From assembly GCA_049423065.1 (NCBI GenBank), contig JBMSQB010000003.1, forward strand, positions 72,408-136,407: a DNA stretch of 64,000 nucleotides, written 5' to 3'. The stretch comes from SYIM01 sp041182885. GTDB taxonomy: Bacteria; Pseudomonadota; Gammaproteobacteria; Burkholderiales; Burkholderiaceae_E. The notes below the pieces were generated by a model. The model made no database searches, was not told the DNA's origin, and worked only from the letters and a program-made list of their open reading frames with translations. Both the position numbers and the translations under genes were made by a program. Each line of letters opens with the position of its first letter. Position 1 is the stretch's first letter. Positions 1 through 8,355 of this stretch are shown here, one piece after another.

Positions 1-909
1 GGCCCGCCGAACATGTGCTTCCCAGTGGCCACCCGACGATCCGCCTGGCCGCCCCGAGTCGTCAACGCGTCTGGCATGGGTCAGTCGCGTGCGTGTCCAG
101 AAATGGATGTCCATGCAATCGACGTACGCCTCGAACCAGTTGGCGATCCGGTCCTTTGGCAGATAGCGCTGCCAGGTGGATGGAAACGGCATGTAGGGCA
201 GGTGATTGCTGTGAAACTGGTTGTGGAGCTTGAGCGCCCGATAACGTTTGCGCCAGTTGTCACCGATTCTTTCCATCGGGTCGATGACCAGATTGTCGAT
301 GCCCAGCTGGTTGAGCCGCGCGGCGACCGACAGGCCTGCGTGGCCGCCTCCGGCGATCAGCACAGTCGGTTCACGATCCTCGAACCGCGAGGCGATGTTG
401 CGGCGCTCAAGCCAGTTGGGGCCGTTCCATTCGCGCTGGTAAACGGGTTCCTCGCGACGAGCGCGAAGCGTCTGCTCGTCGTGATCCCGAATGGCCTCCA
501 GCGCAGTGTGAAGGGTCCAGGCGGTGCGCGAGATGCCGCCGTCCGGCAGCACGCGAAGGCGCAGGAGCGCGCAAGCCGCCCCGGTTTCGGTATCGAACTT
601 CAGGATGGCTTCGACCGCGCGCACGCCTGCCCGCTCGACCACGCGCGGTGGGGTGCGGTTCTCGTCAATCTGGAAGTTTCTCGCGCGCATGCTTGCCAGA
701 CCGCGGGCGAGGGGGGCGGCAAGCGCCTGGCGGCCGCTGAGTGTGGTGAGCGACCAGGTGAGCGCAAGCGCCTCTCGCCAGTGTCCGTCCTCATCAAAGA
801 GGCAAGCCACGCTGGCCGGATCACCCAGGTGGGCGACGATGTTCAGCTGGTCAAGCCAGGCGGAGACGGCGGCTGACAGGGAAAGCGGGGCAGGCTGGTC
901 AGCCATCAT
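1..909 (-). CDS. NAD(P)/FAD-dependent monooxygenase, FMO type with N-terminal NTF2-like domain (partial, 3' end outside window)
   Basis: The reading frame starts at the ATG at 909 and stays open to the window edge, giving the first 303 residues. Residues about 10-140 read as an NTF2/SnoaL-like alpha+beta domain, with FDEDGHWREALALTW near 38-52. Residues about 182-200 (VLIAGGGHAGLS) form a Rossmann FAD-binding fingerprint, G187-x-G189-x-x-G192. The following stretch, LHNQFHSNHLPYMPFP and the WQRYLP segment, is typical of bacterial YUCCA-like flavin monooxygenases. Such enzymes use NADPH and O2 to hydroxylate soft nucleophiles or carry out Baeyer-Villiger reactions; the substrate cannot be read here. 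A second Met lies at residue 2 (906). It ends or continues beyond position 1 and follows the aminotransferase gene on the same strand after 15 bp, so co-transcription is likely. The long plus-strand frame opposite it is a GC shadow. Confidence 0.75.
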   Translation of the reverse strand, partial: MMADQPAPLSLSAAVSAWLDQLNIVAHLGDPASVACLFDEDGHWREALALTWSLTTLSGRQALAAPLARGLASMRARNFQIDENRTPPRVVERAGVRAVEAILKFDTETGAACALLRLRVLPDGGISRTAWTLHTALEAIRDHDEQTLRARREEPVYQREWNGPNWLERRNIASRFEDREPTVLIAGGGHAGLSVAARLNQLGIDNLVIDPMERIGDNWRKRYRALKLHNQFHSNHLPYMPFPSTWQRYLPKDRIANWFEAYVDCMDIHFWTRTRLTHARRVDDSGRPGGSSGGHWEAHVRRA

Positions 910-924
910 GGGAACGGGTACCGG

Positions 925-2136
925 TCAGGGGTTGCTCAGGACCTTGGCGATGGAATCCGCCACATAGTCGATATTTCGCGAGTTGAGTGCAGCCAGACAG
1001 ATGCGACCGGTACTGATCGCGTAAATGCCATATTGCTCGCGGAGCACGTCGACCTGATCACGGCTCAGGCCCGAGTAGGAAAACATGCCGCGCTGACGGA
1101 TCACGAAGCTGAAATCCCTGTTGACGCCTCGGGACCTGAGGCGGTCGACCAGGCCGCTTCGCATGGACCGGATGCGCTCGCGCATGGAGGCAAGCTCGCG
1201 CTCCCAGGTGGCCCGCAGCGCGGGCGTTGACAGCACTGCCGCCACCACCGCAGCCCCATGTGTGGGTGGGCTCGAATAATTGGTGCGGATGGTGCGCTTC
1301 ACCTGACTCACGACGCGAGCCGTCTCGTCTCGATCGGAGGTAACGACGGAAAGCGCCCCTACCCGTTCGCCGTACAGGGAAAACGATTTCGAGAACGAGC
1401 TTGAAACCAGAAAGTTGAGGCCCGACGCGGCAAAGAGGTTGAGCGCGAGCGCGTCCTCGGCAATGCCATCGCCAAATCCCTGATAGGCCATGTCGAGAAA
1501 CGCGACCAGGCCGCGTGCCCGGACCGTATCGACGACCTGCGACCACTGGTCGGCCGTGAGGTCGACTCCGGTGGGGTTGTGGCAGCACGCGTGCAGTACC
1601 ACGATCGACCCGGCCGGCAGGGCCTCCAGAGATGCCTTCATACCGCTGAAATTGACCCCGTGACTGGCGGCCTCGTAGTAGGCGTAGGCGTTGACCTTGA
1701 AACCCGCCGCTTCAAACAGTGCCCGGTGATTCTCCCAGCTTGGATCACTGATCCAGACTTCGGCGGTCGGCAACAGGCGACGCAGGAAATCGGCACCGAT
1801 GCGCAGGCCACCGGTTCCGCCCAGTGCCTCGAACGTGGCGACACGGCCTGCCGCGGTGAGCGGTGAGGCGCCACCAAAGAGCAGTCCCTGAACCGCCTGG
1901 TTGTAGGCGGCGAACCCTTCGATGGGCAGGTACGCCCGGGCAGGCTGTTTCTCCAGGCGCTGTCTTTCCGCCTCCCGCACTGCCTCAAGAAGGGGCACGC
2001 GCCCGTCGTCGTCGTAATAAACGCCCACCCCGAGGTTGACCTTGGCGGGGCGGGTGTCGGCGTTGAACGCTTCGGTGAGGCCGAGTATGGGATCCCGCGG
2101 GGCCATTTCGACCGCGGCGAACATGGAGGATGTCAT
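925..2136 (-). CDS. tyrB: Aspartate/aromatic amino acid aminotransferase (class I, PLP-dependent)
   Basis: About 403 residues. It transfers amino groups between aspartate or aromatic amino acids and 2-oxoglutarate. The N-terminus MTSSMFAAVEMAPRDPILGL followed by NADTRPAKVNLGVGVYYDDDG is the signature of the AspC/TyrB family. CCHNPTGVDLT and VSSSFSKSFSLYGERVGAL carry the substrate and PLP-lysine motifs. The frame extends upstream to 2199, but family alignment begins at the Met at 2136, which I chose as start; the Met at 2124 is an alternative. AspC and TyrB specificity cannot be separated by eye, so the symbol is a best guess. It is divergent from uvrB, an arrangement I recall as common in Burkholderiales, and is followed closely by the flavin monooxygenase. 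Confidence 0.85.
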   Translation of the reverse strand: MTSSMFAAVEMAPRDPILGLTEAFNADTRPAKVNLGVGVYYDDDGRVPLLEAVREAERQRLEKQPARAYLPIEGFAAYNQAVQGLLFGGASPLTAAGRVATFEALGGTGGLRIGADFLRRLLPTAEVWISDPSWENHRALFEAAGFKVNAYAYYEAASHGVNFSGMKASLEALPAGSIVVLHACCHNPTGVDLTADQWSQVVDTVRARGLVAFLDMAYQGFGDGIAEDALALNLFAASGLNFLVSSSFSKSFSLYGERVGALSVVTSDRDETARVVSQVKRTIRTNYSSPPTHGAAVVAAVLSTPALRATWERELASMRERIRSMRSGLVDRLRSRGVNRDFSFVIRQRGMFSYSGLSRDQVDVLREQYGIYAISTGRICLAALNSRNIDYVADSIAKVLSNP

Positions 2137-2530
2137 GATGAGGTCTAAGTGATTGATTCGATTGAGTTGAAAAGAATTAACCCTACAGAAACTGCACAAG
2201 AATTGTGCACTACTCTAGCTTTTTGGGGGGGCGCGCGCGATAATTACTGATTGGTCAGATAGTCGGGCGAAGCGCATTTGCAGGTTTTGCTCACCGATTG
2301 CACACAAAGCATTGTTGCAGCGCAGAAAACGGGTGTTGCAGTGCACGTTGTTGCAATGCGGCAAAGCAGGGTTCGGTTCATGGCTCGGTCAATCAGGACA
2401 ACAGATGTCCGAACACTGAAGCGCGCGAACGGGCGGTCTGACATATGTGACAACGCGGAGCCCGGGCGGTGCGCCACCGGCCAACCGCGTCCAAGGCAGT
2501 CTATCACGGTAGAGGAACGGTTCTTTTCTG
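2137..2530. promoter_or_regulatory. Divergent intergenic region between tyrB and uvrB
   Basis: Nearly 400 bases without a credible gene; the short frames here lack coding character. It must hold both promoters. Visible structure: an inverted repeat GCACAA-GAA-TTGTGC at 2194-2208 on the aminotransferase side, and three direct copies of TGTTGCA at 2313-2319, 2334-2340 and 2349-2355. I see no convincing LexA-type SOS box before uvrB. A purine-rich AGAGGAAC at 2511-2518 lies 12 bases before the uvrB ATG and could serve as its ribosome site. Confidence 0.4.
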
Positions 2531-4621
2531 ATGGTCGATCTCGCTCACGACAGCTCGAATCTGCTCACGTTCCCGGGTAGCCCATTCCGGCTGGCCAGAC
2601 CGTTTGCGCCGGCTGGCGACCAGCCCGCTGCCATCGATGCGCTCGAGCAGGGCCTGCGGGACGGTCTCAGTTTTCAGACGCTTCTCGGGGTGACCGGCTC
2701 TGGCAAGACCTTCACCATGGCCAATGTCATTGCCCGGTTGGGGCGGCCTGCTCTCATCCTCGCTCCGAACAAAACGCTGGCTGCGCAGCTTTATGCAGAA
2801 ATGCGCGAGTTCTTCCCGGAAAACGCAATCGAATATTTTGTCTCGTACTACGACTATTACCAACCCGAGGCCTACGTTCCCCAGCGCGATCTGTTCATCG
2901 AGAAAGATTCCTCGATCAACGACCATATCGAGCAGATGCGGCTGTCGGCAACCAAATCGCTGCTTGAGCGGCGAGACACCATCATTGTTGCGACAGTCTC
3001 TTGCATCTACGGCATCGGCAATCCCGCCGATTACCATGACATGCGGCTCATGCTGCGGGTTCGCGATCGCATCGGGCAGCGCGAGCTGCTGCAGCGGCTC
3101 GTGTCCATGCAGTACCGGCGCAACGAGGCCGAATTCGCACGAGGCACCTTCCGTGTTCGCGGCGACACGATCGACATCTTCCCTGCCGAACACGCCGAGC
3201 TCGCGCTGCGCATCGAACTTTTTGACGATGAGATCGAGTCCCTGCAGCTCTTTGATCCGCTCACCGGTCGCGTGCGCCAGAAGATTCCGCGTTTCGTGGT
3301 GTATGCGTCGTCGCACTACGTGACCCCCCGGGCCACCATTCTGCGCGCGCTCGACACCATCAAGGCCGAACTCGCCGAGCGGCTTGAATTTTTCTTGTCC
3401 CAGGGCAAGCTCCTTGAGGCGCAGCGACTGGAGCAGCGCACGCGCTTCGATCTCGAAATGCTGCAGGAGCTGGGGTTCTGCAAGGGCATCGAGAACTACT
3501 CCCGTCATCTGTCGGGGGCGCGGCCGGGCGATCCGCCCCCCACGCTGGTCGATTACCTGCCCGCTGATGCGCTCATGATCATCGATGAAAGCCACGTCAC
3601 GATCGGCCAGTTGGGCGGCATGTACCGAGGCGACCGATCGCGCAAGGAAACCCTGGTGCAGTACGGCTTCCGTCTGCCCTCCGCGCTCGACAACCGGCCG
3701 CTTCGCTTCGATGAATTCGAGCACAAGATGCGGCAGTGCGTTTTCGTCTCGGCCACGCCCGCCGATTACGAGCACCGCACGGCAGGCCAGGTGGTGGAGC
3801 AGGTGGTGCGGCCCACCGGTCTGATCGACCCTGCAATCGAGGTTCGGCCGGCGCGTGCGCAGGTCGAAGACCTGTTGTCCGAAATCCGGTCACGGGTCGC
3901 GCTTGGCGACCGCGTTCTGGTCACCACCCTCACCAAGCGCATGGCCGAGGACCTCACCGATTTTCTAGGCGAGCAGGGCGTACGCGTCCGGTATCTGCAT
4001 TCCGACATCGACACCGTGGAGCGGGTAGAGATCATCCGCGATCTTCGTCTGGGCAGTTTCGATGTGCTGGTTGGCATCAATCTGCTGCGAGAAGGCCTGG
4101 ACATTCCGGAAGTGTCGCTGGTAGCCATTCTCGACGCCGACAAGGAAGGGTTCCTGCGCTCGGAGCGCAGCCTGATTCAGACGATCGGGCGGGCTGCGCG
4201 GAATCTGCGCGGAACCGCCATCCTTTACGGTGACACCATCACCGAGTCCATGAGGCGCGCCATCTCCGAGACTGAACGCCGACGCCAGAAGCAGGTCGAG
4301 TTCAACACCGCACACGGCATCGCGCCGCGTGGCATCAGCAAGCAGGTGCGCGAACTGATCGATGGTGTGTATGACGCCGACAGTGCGCGGGTGGCGCGGG
4401 CAGCACAGGCAGTCGCCGACAGCGAGCCGCTTGAGTTGGGCGAGAAGGCGCTGTCCCGGGAAATTCGTGCGCTCGAGAAACGTATGCTCGAGCACGCGCG
4501 CAACCTCGAGTTCGAGAAAGCGGCCGAAGTGCGAGACCGGCTGTCGCGCCTCAAGCAGCGGGTGCTTGGCGCCGATGGCACCCAAAACGTTGTTCCTTTT
4601 GCCGCCGGGCGGGCGGCCTGA
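2531..4621 (+). CDS. uvrB: UvrABC nucleotide excision repair system, subunit UvrB
   Basis: 696 residues, normal for the family. UvrB is the damage-verifying helicase-like ATPase that receives DNA lesions from UvrA and then recruits UvrC for incision. The Walker A motif GVTGSGKT is at residues 53-60. The beta-hairpin region SYYDYYQPEAYVPQRDLFIE and the DESH box in LMIIDESHVTIGQLGG are intact. Helicase motifs HSDIDTVERVEIIRDLR, LREGLDIPEVSLV and QTIGRAARN follow. The C-terminus ends in a UVR motif (LEFEKAAEVRDRLSRLK) used for contact with UvrC. The N-terminus is slightly extended compared with enzymes that start near the FRLARPFAPAGDQPAAI segment. Confidence 0.97.
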   Translation: MVDLAHDSSNLLTFPGSPFRLARPFAPAGDQPAAIDALEQGLRDGLSFQTLLGVTGSGKTFTMANVIARLGRPALILAPNKTLAAQLYAEMREFFPENAIEYFVSYYDYYQPEAYVPQRDLFIEKDSSINDHIEQMRLSATKSLLERRDTIIVATVSCIYGIGNPADYHDMRLMLRVRDRIGQRELLQRLVSMQYRRNEAEFARGTFRVRGDTIDIFPAEHAELALRIELFDDEIESLQLFDPLTGRVRQKIPRFVVYASSHYVTPRATILRALDTIKAELAERLEFFLSQGKLLEAQRLEQRTRFDLEMLQELGFCKGIENYSRHLSGARPGDPPPTLVDYLPADALMIIDESHVTIGQLGGMYRGDRSRKETLVQYGFRLPSALDNRPLRFDEFEHKMRQCVFVSATPADYEHRTAGQVVEQVVRPTGLIDPAIEVRPARAQVEDLLSEIRSRVALGDRVLVTTLTKRMAEDLTDFLGEQGVRVRYLHSDIDTVERVEIIRDLRLGSFDVLVGINLLREGLDIPEVSLVAILDADKEGFLRSERSLIQTIGRAARNLRGTAILYGDTITESMRRAISETERRRQKQVEFNTAHGIAPRGISKQVRELIDGVYDADSARVARAAQAVADSEPLELGEKALSREIRALEKRMLEHARNLEFEKAAEVRDRLSRLKQRVLGADGTQNVVPFAAGRAA

Positions 4622-4663
4622 CCGATTCATTCCTTCCCTCCTCCAAACCAAAAAGGTATTGAA

Positions 4664-5185
4664 ATGGCTAAAAGAGAACCCACATCCCTTGCCATGAGTA
4701 CACGAGTCCTGTTCGTATGCATGGGAAACATCTGCCGCTCGCCCATGGCGGAAAGCGTGTTTCGGCACACCGTCCGGGTCGCTGGCCTGGATGATGTGGT
4801 TCGGGTCGCATCGGCCGGCACGCACGCGTTTCATGAAGGCGAAGCCACCGACAAGCGCGCGCAGGCATCGTTGCAGAAGCGTGGCTACAACGCTGCCGAC
4901 ATCCGTGCCCGCAAGGTGACCGAGCGTGATTTCGAGGAGTTCGACCTGATCCTGGCCATGGATTGGGACAACCTCTCCCTGCTCCAGCAGACCGCCCCCA
5001 AGCGGTTCCATCACAAGCTTCAACTGCTCATGCGGTTTGCCACCGAGCATGAGACCGCGACCGTACCCGACCCCTACCACGGCTCTGCGCAAAACTTCGA
5101 GCAGGTCCTCGACTACATCGAGGACGCCTGCAGCGGCTTGCTCGAGGTCGCGAAGCGTCGGGCGACGCAGGTCGCAGCGGCCTGA
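4664..5185 (+). CDS. Low-molecular-weight protein-tyrosine phosphatase
   Basis: 173 residues from the ATG at 4664, which has an AAAAAGG ribosome site about 8 bases upstream. The family core begins at the later ATG at 4694 (MSTRVLFVCMGNICRSPMAE), which has no clear ribosome site. The P-loop C-x5-R-S is present as CMGNICRS, and the general-acid loop as DPYHG near the C-terminus. The enzyme dephosphorylates protein tyrosines or small phosphoesters in the cytoplasm; in bacteria, relatives act with tyrosine kinases of exopolysaccharide systems. No kinase or polysaccharide gene is nearby, so the partner is unknown. It sits between uvrB and the isc region and is followed by a strong hairpin. Confidence 0.9.
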   Translation: MAKREPTSLAMSTRVLFVCMGNICRSPMAESVFRHTVRVAGLDDVVRVASAGTHAFHEGEATDKRAQASLQKRGYNAADIRARKVTERDFEEFDLILAMDWDNLSLLQQTAPKRFHHKLQLLMRFATEHETATVPDPYHGSAQNFEQVLDYIEDACSGLLEVAKRRATQVAAA

Positions 5186-5208
5186 ATTCCTGATCCTTGT
5201 CCCCGTCA

Positions 5209-5239
5209 CCTCCTCGGCAGACCCCGTTCGCCGAGGAGG
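5209..5239 (+). terminator. Perfect 10-bp hairpin after the phosphatase gene
   Basis: CCTCCTCGGC at 5209-5218 pairs exactly with GCCGAGGAGG at 5230-5239 across an 11-base loop. No T-tract follows, so it may be a weak or factor-assisted terminator, or an mRNA 3' stabiliser. Its position 24 bases after the phosphatase stop codon fits transcription end. Confidence 0.45.
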
Positions 5240-5269
5240 CCTCTCTCGTGAGCGCGCTGTCGTTCTGAC

Positions 5270-7561
5270 ATGAATTCGCAGGCGCCGCTCATCCGCAAGC
5301 CCTCGGGTCCCCGCCGGCTCGCCCGCAGAGCCTTCATTGCGTTCGCCGCCCTCACCGGCGGTGGTCTGGTGGTGGCAACCGGTGCCGGGGCATGGCGCGG
5401 CTGGCAGCTTGGCCGGTATCGTGCGCCGGCGGGTGAGGCCGAGTCGTCGTTCAACGCCTGGGTCACGATTGATCGCGCTGGGCGTGTTGCGGTGTCGGTG
5501 CCGCACCAGGAAATGGGCCAGGGCGTCTTTTCCCTGGTTGCGCTGCTGGTCGCCGAAGAACTCGATTGCGATCCGTCCGCCATTACCGCGAGGCCGGCGC
5601 CGCTTGGGTTGTCGTATTCCAATCCGCTTCCGGTTCTTGATTCCCTTTCGATCAAGCGGGGCGAGGACGCGCTCGGGTCGGTTGCGCACCGGACCCTCGA
5701 GGCGGTGCTGCGGCTTGCCGGCGATCAGATGACAGGCGGCTCCACGTCGGCCCGAAACTGCTGGGTTGCTGCCCGTCGCGCGGGCGCGGGGGCCCGGTCT
5801 GCGCTGCTGGCGGCGGCGGCACGGCGCTGGAGTGTTCCGGCTGATCGGCTGCGTACGCTGTCCTCAAGGGTGGTTGACCCGGTAACCGGTCAGTCATTCG
5901 GCTTTGGCGAGTTGGCGGTGGATGCGGCCCAGGAGGAACCCCGTCGGGTTGAACCCAAACCTCGCGAGCAGTACCGGTTGATCGGCCGGGGAATCCGGCG
6001 CGTCGACTCGCGTGCAAAAACGGACGGCAGCGCACGCTTTGCCGCAGACATTCGGCTGCCCGGTCTTCGTTACGCCTCCGTCCGGCATGCGCCCATCCTG
6101 GGCGAGACTCTGACCTCGGCCGGCTGGGCCGCGGGCGCGGCGCCGGCGGGTGCAGATCTTGTGATGGGCGATCAGTGGTTCGCTGTGGTGGCCAGTTCCT
6201 GGTGGCTGGCTGATCGCCATGCCGCGGGCGTGGAGGCCCGCTGGGCCGGAGCGTCGTCAACAGCGGTCAGTTCGTCGGGCTATCTGCAGACGCTCCGTGC
6301 TGCAGCCGAGCGCAGGGAAGGGCGCGAGGTCGCCGTGCGCAGCGACCCTCCCGATCGGCCGGTGCCGGTCCGAAAGACGCTGACGGCCGACTACGACGCC
6401 GCGTTCGTTGCGCATCAGACGATGGAGCCAATGAACTGCACGATCCGGCTCGATCAGGATCGATGCGAAGTATGGATCGGTACTCAGGTGCCCGATCTGG
6501 TTCGGCGCACGGTCGCTCGTGTCGCCGGCCTGTCGGCTTCCCAGGTGCTGGTTCATCCGTGTCTGATTGGGTGCGGGCTGGGCCGGCGACTCGAGACTGA
6601 TCTGGCAGCGCAGGCGGTTCGTATTGCGCAGGCGCTGGGGCGCGGTGTGCCCTTGCAGGTGCAGTGGCGGCGTGAAGAGGACACTCGCCGCGACATGTAC
6701 CGTCCCGCTGCTGCCGCAAGGTTCGAGGTCGGCCTCGGGGGGCGTGGCGAGATTGTGCGGCTGGAGTGCTCGCTGTCCGGCCCCTCGGTGGCTGCGCAAT
6801 ACATGAGGCGGCAGTTCGGCTGGCCGCTCGACTGGATGCCCGACCGGAGCTGCCACGACGGGGTATCAGACGTCATTTATGACCTTGATGAACTGCGCGT
6901 TCGCCATGCACGGATCGACAGCCCGCTGCCGATCGGTTTCTGGCGCAGCGTGGGTTACGGCGTCAACAGTTTTTTTGTTGAAAGCTTCATCGACGAGTGC
7001 GCCCACGCAGCCGGAGACGATCCCTTTCAGTATCGACGCAGGCTCCTTCAGAAGCAGCCGCGCGCATTGCGGGTGCTTGAGGAGGTGGGCAGGCTGAGCG
7101 GCTGGGGCCGGCCTGTCCAGACCCGGCGTGGTGCCCGGGGTGGGCGGGGCGTTGCCATTGTGCAAAGTTTCGGTTCGATCGTCGCGCAGGCGGTCGAGGC
7201 TGAGGTCGAGGGAGCGGAGATACGGGTGCTTCGCGTGGTTGCCGTGGTCGATTGCGGATTGGCCATCGACCGCGGCGGGGTGCGCGCGCAGATCGCGAGC
7301 GCGATTGTCGGTGGCTTGTCTGCGGCGCTCCATGGACAGATTGACGCGGTGGGTGGCGCCATTCGCCAGGGCAATTTCAATGACGCGCGGGTGTTGTCCC
7401 TGCGCGAAACCCCCCGCATTCAGGTTGAAATGATCGATGGCTCGCCTGAGATCGGTGGGGTAGGCGAGGTTGGACTGCCTCCGGTCGCTCCTGCGCTCGC
7501 AAACGCCCTGTTTGCAGCCACTGGCAAGCGGCTCAGGCGGCTTCCGCTGCGAATTTCCTAG
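5270..7561 (+). CDS. Xanthine dehydrogenase family molybdopterin-binding subunit (IorB-like), Tat-exported
   Basis: 763 residues, the length of isoquinoline 1-oxidoreductase beta-type subunits. These proteins bind Mo-molybdopterin and hydroxylate N-heterocycles or oxidise aldehydes, usually with a small 2Fe-2S subunit. Residues 15-35 contain a twin-arginine signal (RRLARRAFIAFAALTGG), implying folded export to the periplasm. Family features: VPHQEMGQGVF, TMEPMNC, GCGLGRRLETD and, near the C-terminus, GVGEVGLPPVAPALANA, which holds the catalytic glutamate. The expected small 2Fe-2S subunit and cytochrome partner are not adjacent on either side. I see no ribosome site before the ATG, and an upstream GTG frame stops at once. 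Substrate unknown. Confidence 0.8.
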   Translation: MNSQAPLIRKPSGPRRLARRAFIAFAALTGGGLVVATGAGAWRGWQLGRYRAPAGEAESSFNAWVTIDRAGRVAVSVPHQEMGQGVFSLVALLVAEELDCDPSAITARPAPLGLSYSNPLPVLDSLSIKRGEDALGSVAHRTLEAVLRLAGDQMTGGSTSARNCWVAARRAGAGARSALLAAAARRWSVPADRLRTLSSRVVDPVTGQSFGFGELAVDAAQEEPRRVEPKPREQYRLIGRGIRRVDSRAKTDGSARFAADIRLPGLRYASVRHAPILGETLTSAGWAAGAAPAGADLVMGDQWFAVVASSWWLADRHAAGVEARWAGASSTAVSSSGYLQTLRAAAERREGREVAVRSDPPDRPVPVRKTLTADYDAAFVAHQTMEPMNCTIRLDQDRCEVWIGTQVPDLVRRTVARVAGLSASQVLVHPCLIGCGLGRRLETDLAAQAVRIAQALGRGVPLQVQWRREEDTRRDMYRPAAAARFEVGLGGRGEIVRLECSLSGPSVAAQYMRRQFGWPLDWMPDRSCHDGVSDVIYDLDELRVRHARIDSPLPIGFWRSVGYGVNSFFVESFIDECAHAAGDDPFQYRRRLLQKQPRALRVLEEVGRLSGWGRPVQTRRGARGGRGVAIVQSFGSIVAQAVEAEVEGAEIRVLRVVAVVDCGLAIDRGGVRAQIASAIVGGLSAALHGQIDAVGGAIRQGNFNDARVLSLRETPRIQVEMIDGSPEIGGVGEVGLPPVAPALANALFAATGKRLRRLPLRIS

Positions 7562-7813
7562 GGTTTTCTGCGATCCTGTGCAGCATTTCGGGTGACGCGA
7601 CTGATTTGCTGGGGATTTGTGACCGGCCGGTCAATCTGAGCACTGGGTATTCACAAAACGTTTTGTCTGGCCTAGAATGTGGTTTGCGGGACATTTGTCC
7701 AAGACAAAAGCCCCGCATACGGTGACGGATATCTCGACTAAATCGCTCGGATTAGGATAAAGTTGAGTTGTCTGGTCAGGATTAGACACTCCTCTACGAA
7801 TCGGAAACAAGCC
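7562..7813 (+). promoter_or_regulatory. isc operon control region with three palindromes
   Basis: Noncoding gap before iscR. It contains perfect palindromes GACCGGCCGGTC (7621-7632) and ACAAAACGTTTTGT (7653-7666), and an interrupted one, GGACA-TT-TGTCC (7689-7700). The first may belong to the end of the upstream gene; the others are plausible operators or transcript hairpins. The likely iscR promoter lies at the downstream end (see the next entry). Confidence 0.45.
7733..7761 (+). promoter_or_regulatory. Putative iscR promoter overlapped by an IscR type 1-like site
   Basis: TCGACT (7734-7739) and GATAAA (7756-7761) are separated by 16 bases and each match four of six positions of the sigma-70 -35 and -10 hexamers. 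CTCGACTAAATC at 7733-7744 fits the first half of the published type 1 IscR consensus (SYYGACTRWWWY). The following GCTCGG matches only part of the second half. Overlap of such a site with the promoter would give the usual repression of isc by [2Fe-2S]-IscR. Confidence 0.35.
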
Positions 7814-8341
7814 ATGCGACTGACCACGAAGGGGCGGTTTGCAGTAACCGCCATGATCGATCTGGCCATGCGCCAGCACCAGGGCCCGGTGACGCTTGCC
7901 GGTATCAGCCAACGGCAGAAGATTTCCCTGTCATACCTTGAGCAGTTGTTCGGGAAACTGCGTCGCCACGAACTGGTGGAGAGCACCCGTGGCCCCGGCG
8001 GCGGTTACTCGCTGGCCCGTTCCATGAAGGACGTGACGGTGGCCGACATCATTTTTGCGGTCGATGAGCCGCTTGATGCCACGCAGTGTGCCGGCCGCGA
8101 AAACTGCCAGGACGACGGCCCCTGCATGACGCATGAGCTCTGGTCCAACCTCACCACGCGAATGATCGACTACCTCAGCTCGGTGAAGCTTTCCGAACTG
8201 GTCGAGCAGCAGCGGGGCAAGGAAGGACGGACCCGGCCGCGCGAAATTTCGGTGCTGAAAGAGCATCGTGCAGCGCTCGAATTCCCCACCTCCACGCTTC
8301 AGCCGATCCGCTTCGACAACGGCCGTCTGACCACTTTCTGA
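7814..8341 (+). CDS. iscR: Fe-S cluster-responsive transcriptional regulator IscR
   Basis: 175 residues, Rrf2 family. The N-terminal winged helix begins MRLTTKGRFAVTAMIDLA, which fixes the start at 7814 rather than the TTG at 7763 in the same frame. LSYLEQLFGKLRRHELVESTRGPGGGY is the recognition helix and wing. The cluster ligands form C-x5-C-x5-C in QCAGRENCQDDGPCMTH. IscR with a [2Fe-2S] cluster represses the isc operon, so it measures cluster supply. It is first in an eight-gene isc operon on the plus strand. The C-terminal tail is longer than in E. coli and ends in a hydrophilic segment. Confidence 0.95.
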   Translation: MRLTTKGRFAVTAMIDLAMRQHQGPVTLAGISQRQKISLSYLEQLFGKLRRHELVESTRGPGGGYSLARSMKDVTVADIIFAVDEPLDATQCAGRENCQDDGPCMTHELWSNLTTRMIDYLSSVKLSELVEQQRGKEGRTRPREISVLKEHRAALEFPTSTLQPIRFDNGRLTTF

Positions 8342-8355
8342 GGCTTCTGCCCGCC

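Noticed and set aside
13..876. Long plus-strand frame (287 codons)
   Set aside because: It is antisense to the flavin monooxygenase, which has an FAD fingerprint and family motifs. The plus frame has no recognisable motif.
2400..2530. LexA/SOS box before uvrB
   Set aside because: No CTGT-N8-ACAG-like or other convincing LexA element could be read there.
2504..3775. Long minus-strand frame opposite uvrB (423 codons)
   Set aside because: GC-rich shadow of uvrB. It lacks motifs and covers the helicase domain of a well-conserved gene.
3965..5689. 574-codon minus-strand frame across uvrB, phosphatase and the next gene
   Set aside because: It spans three well-supported plus-strand genes and a hairpin, with no family signal.
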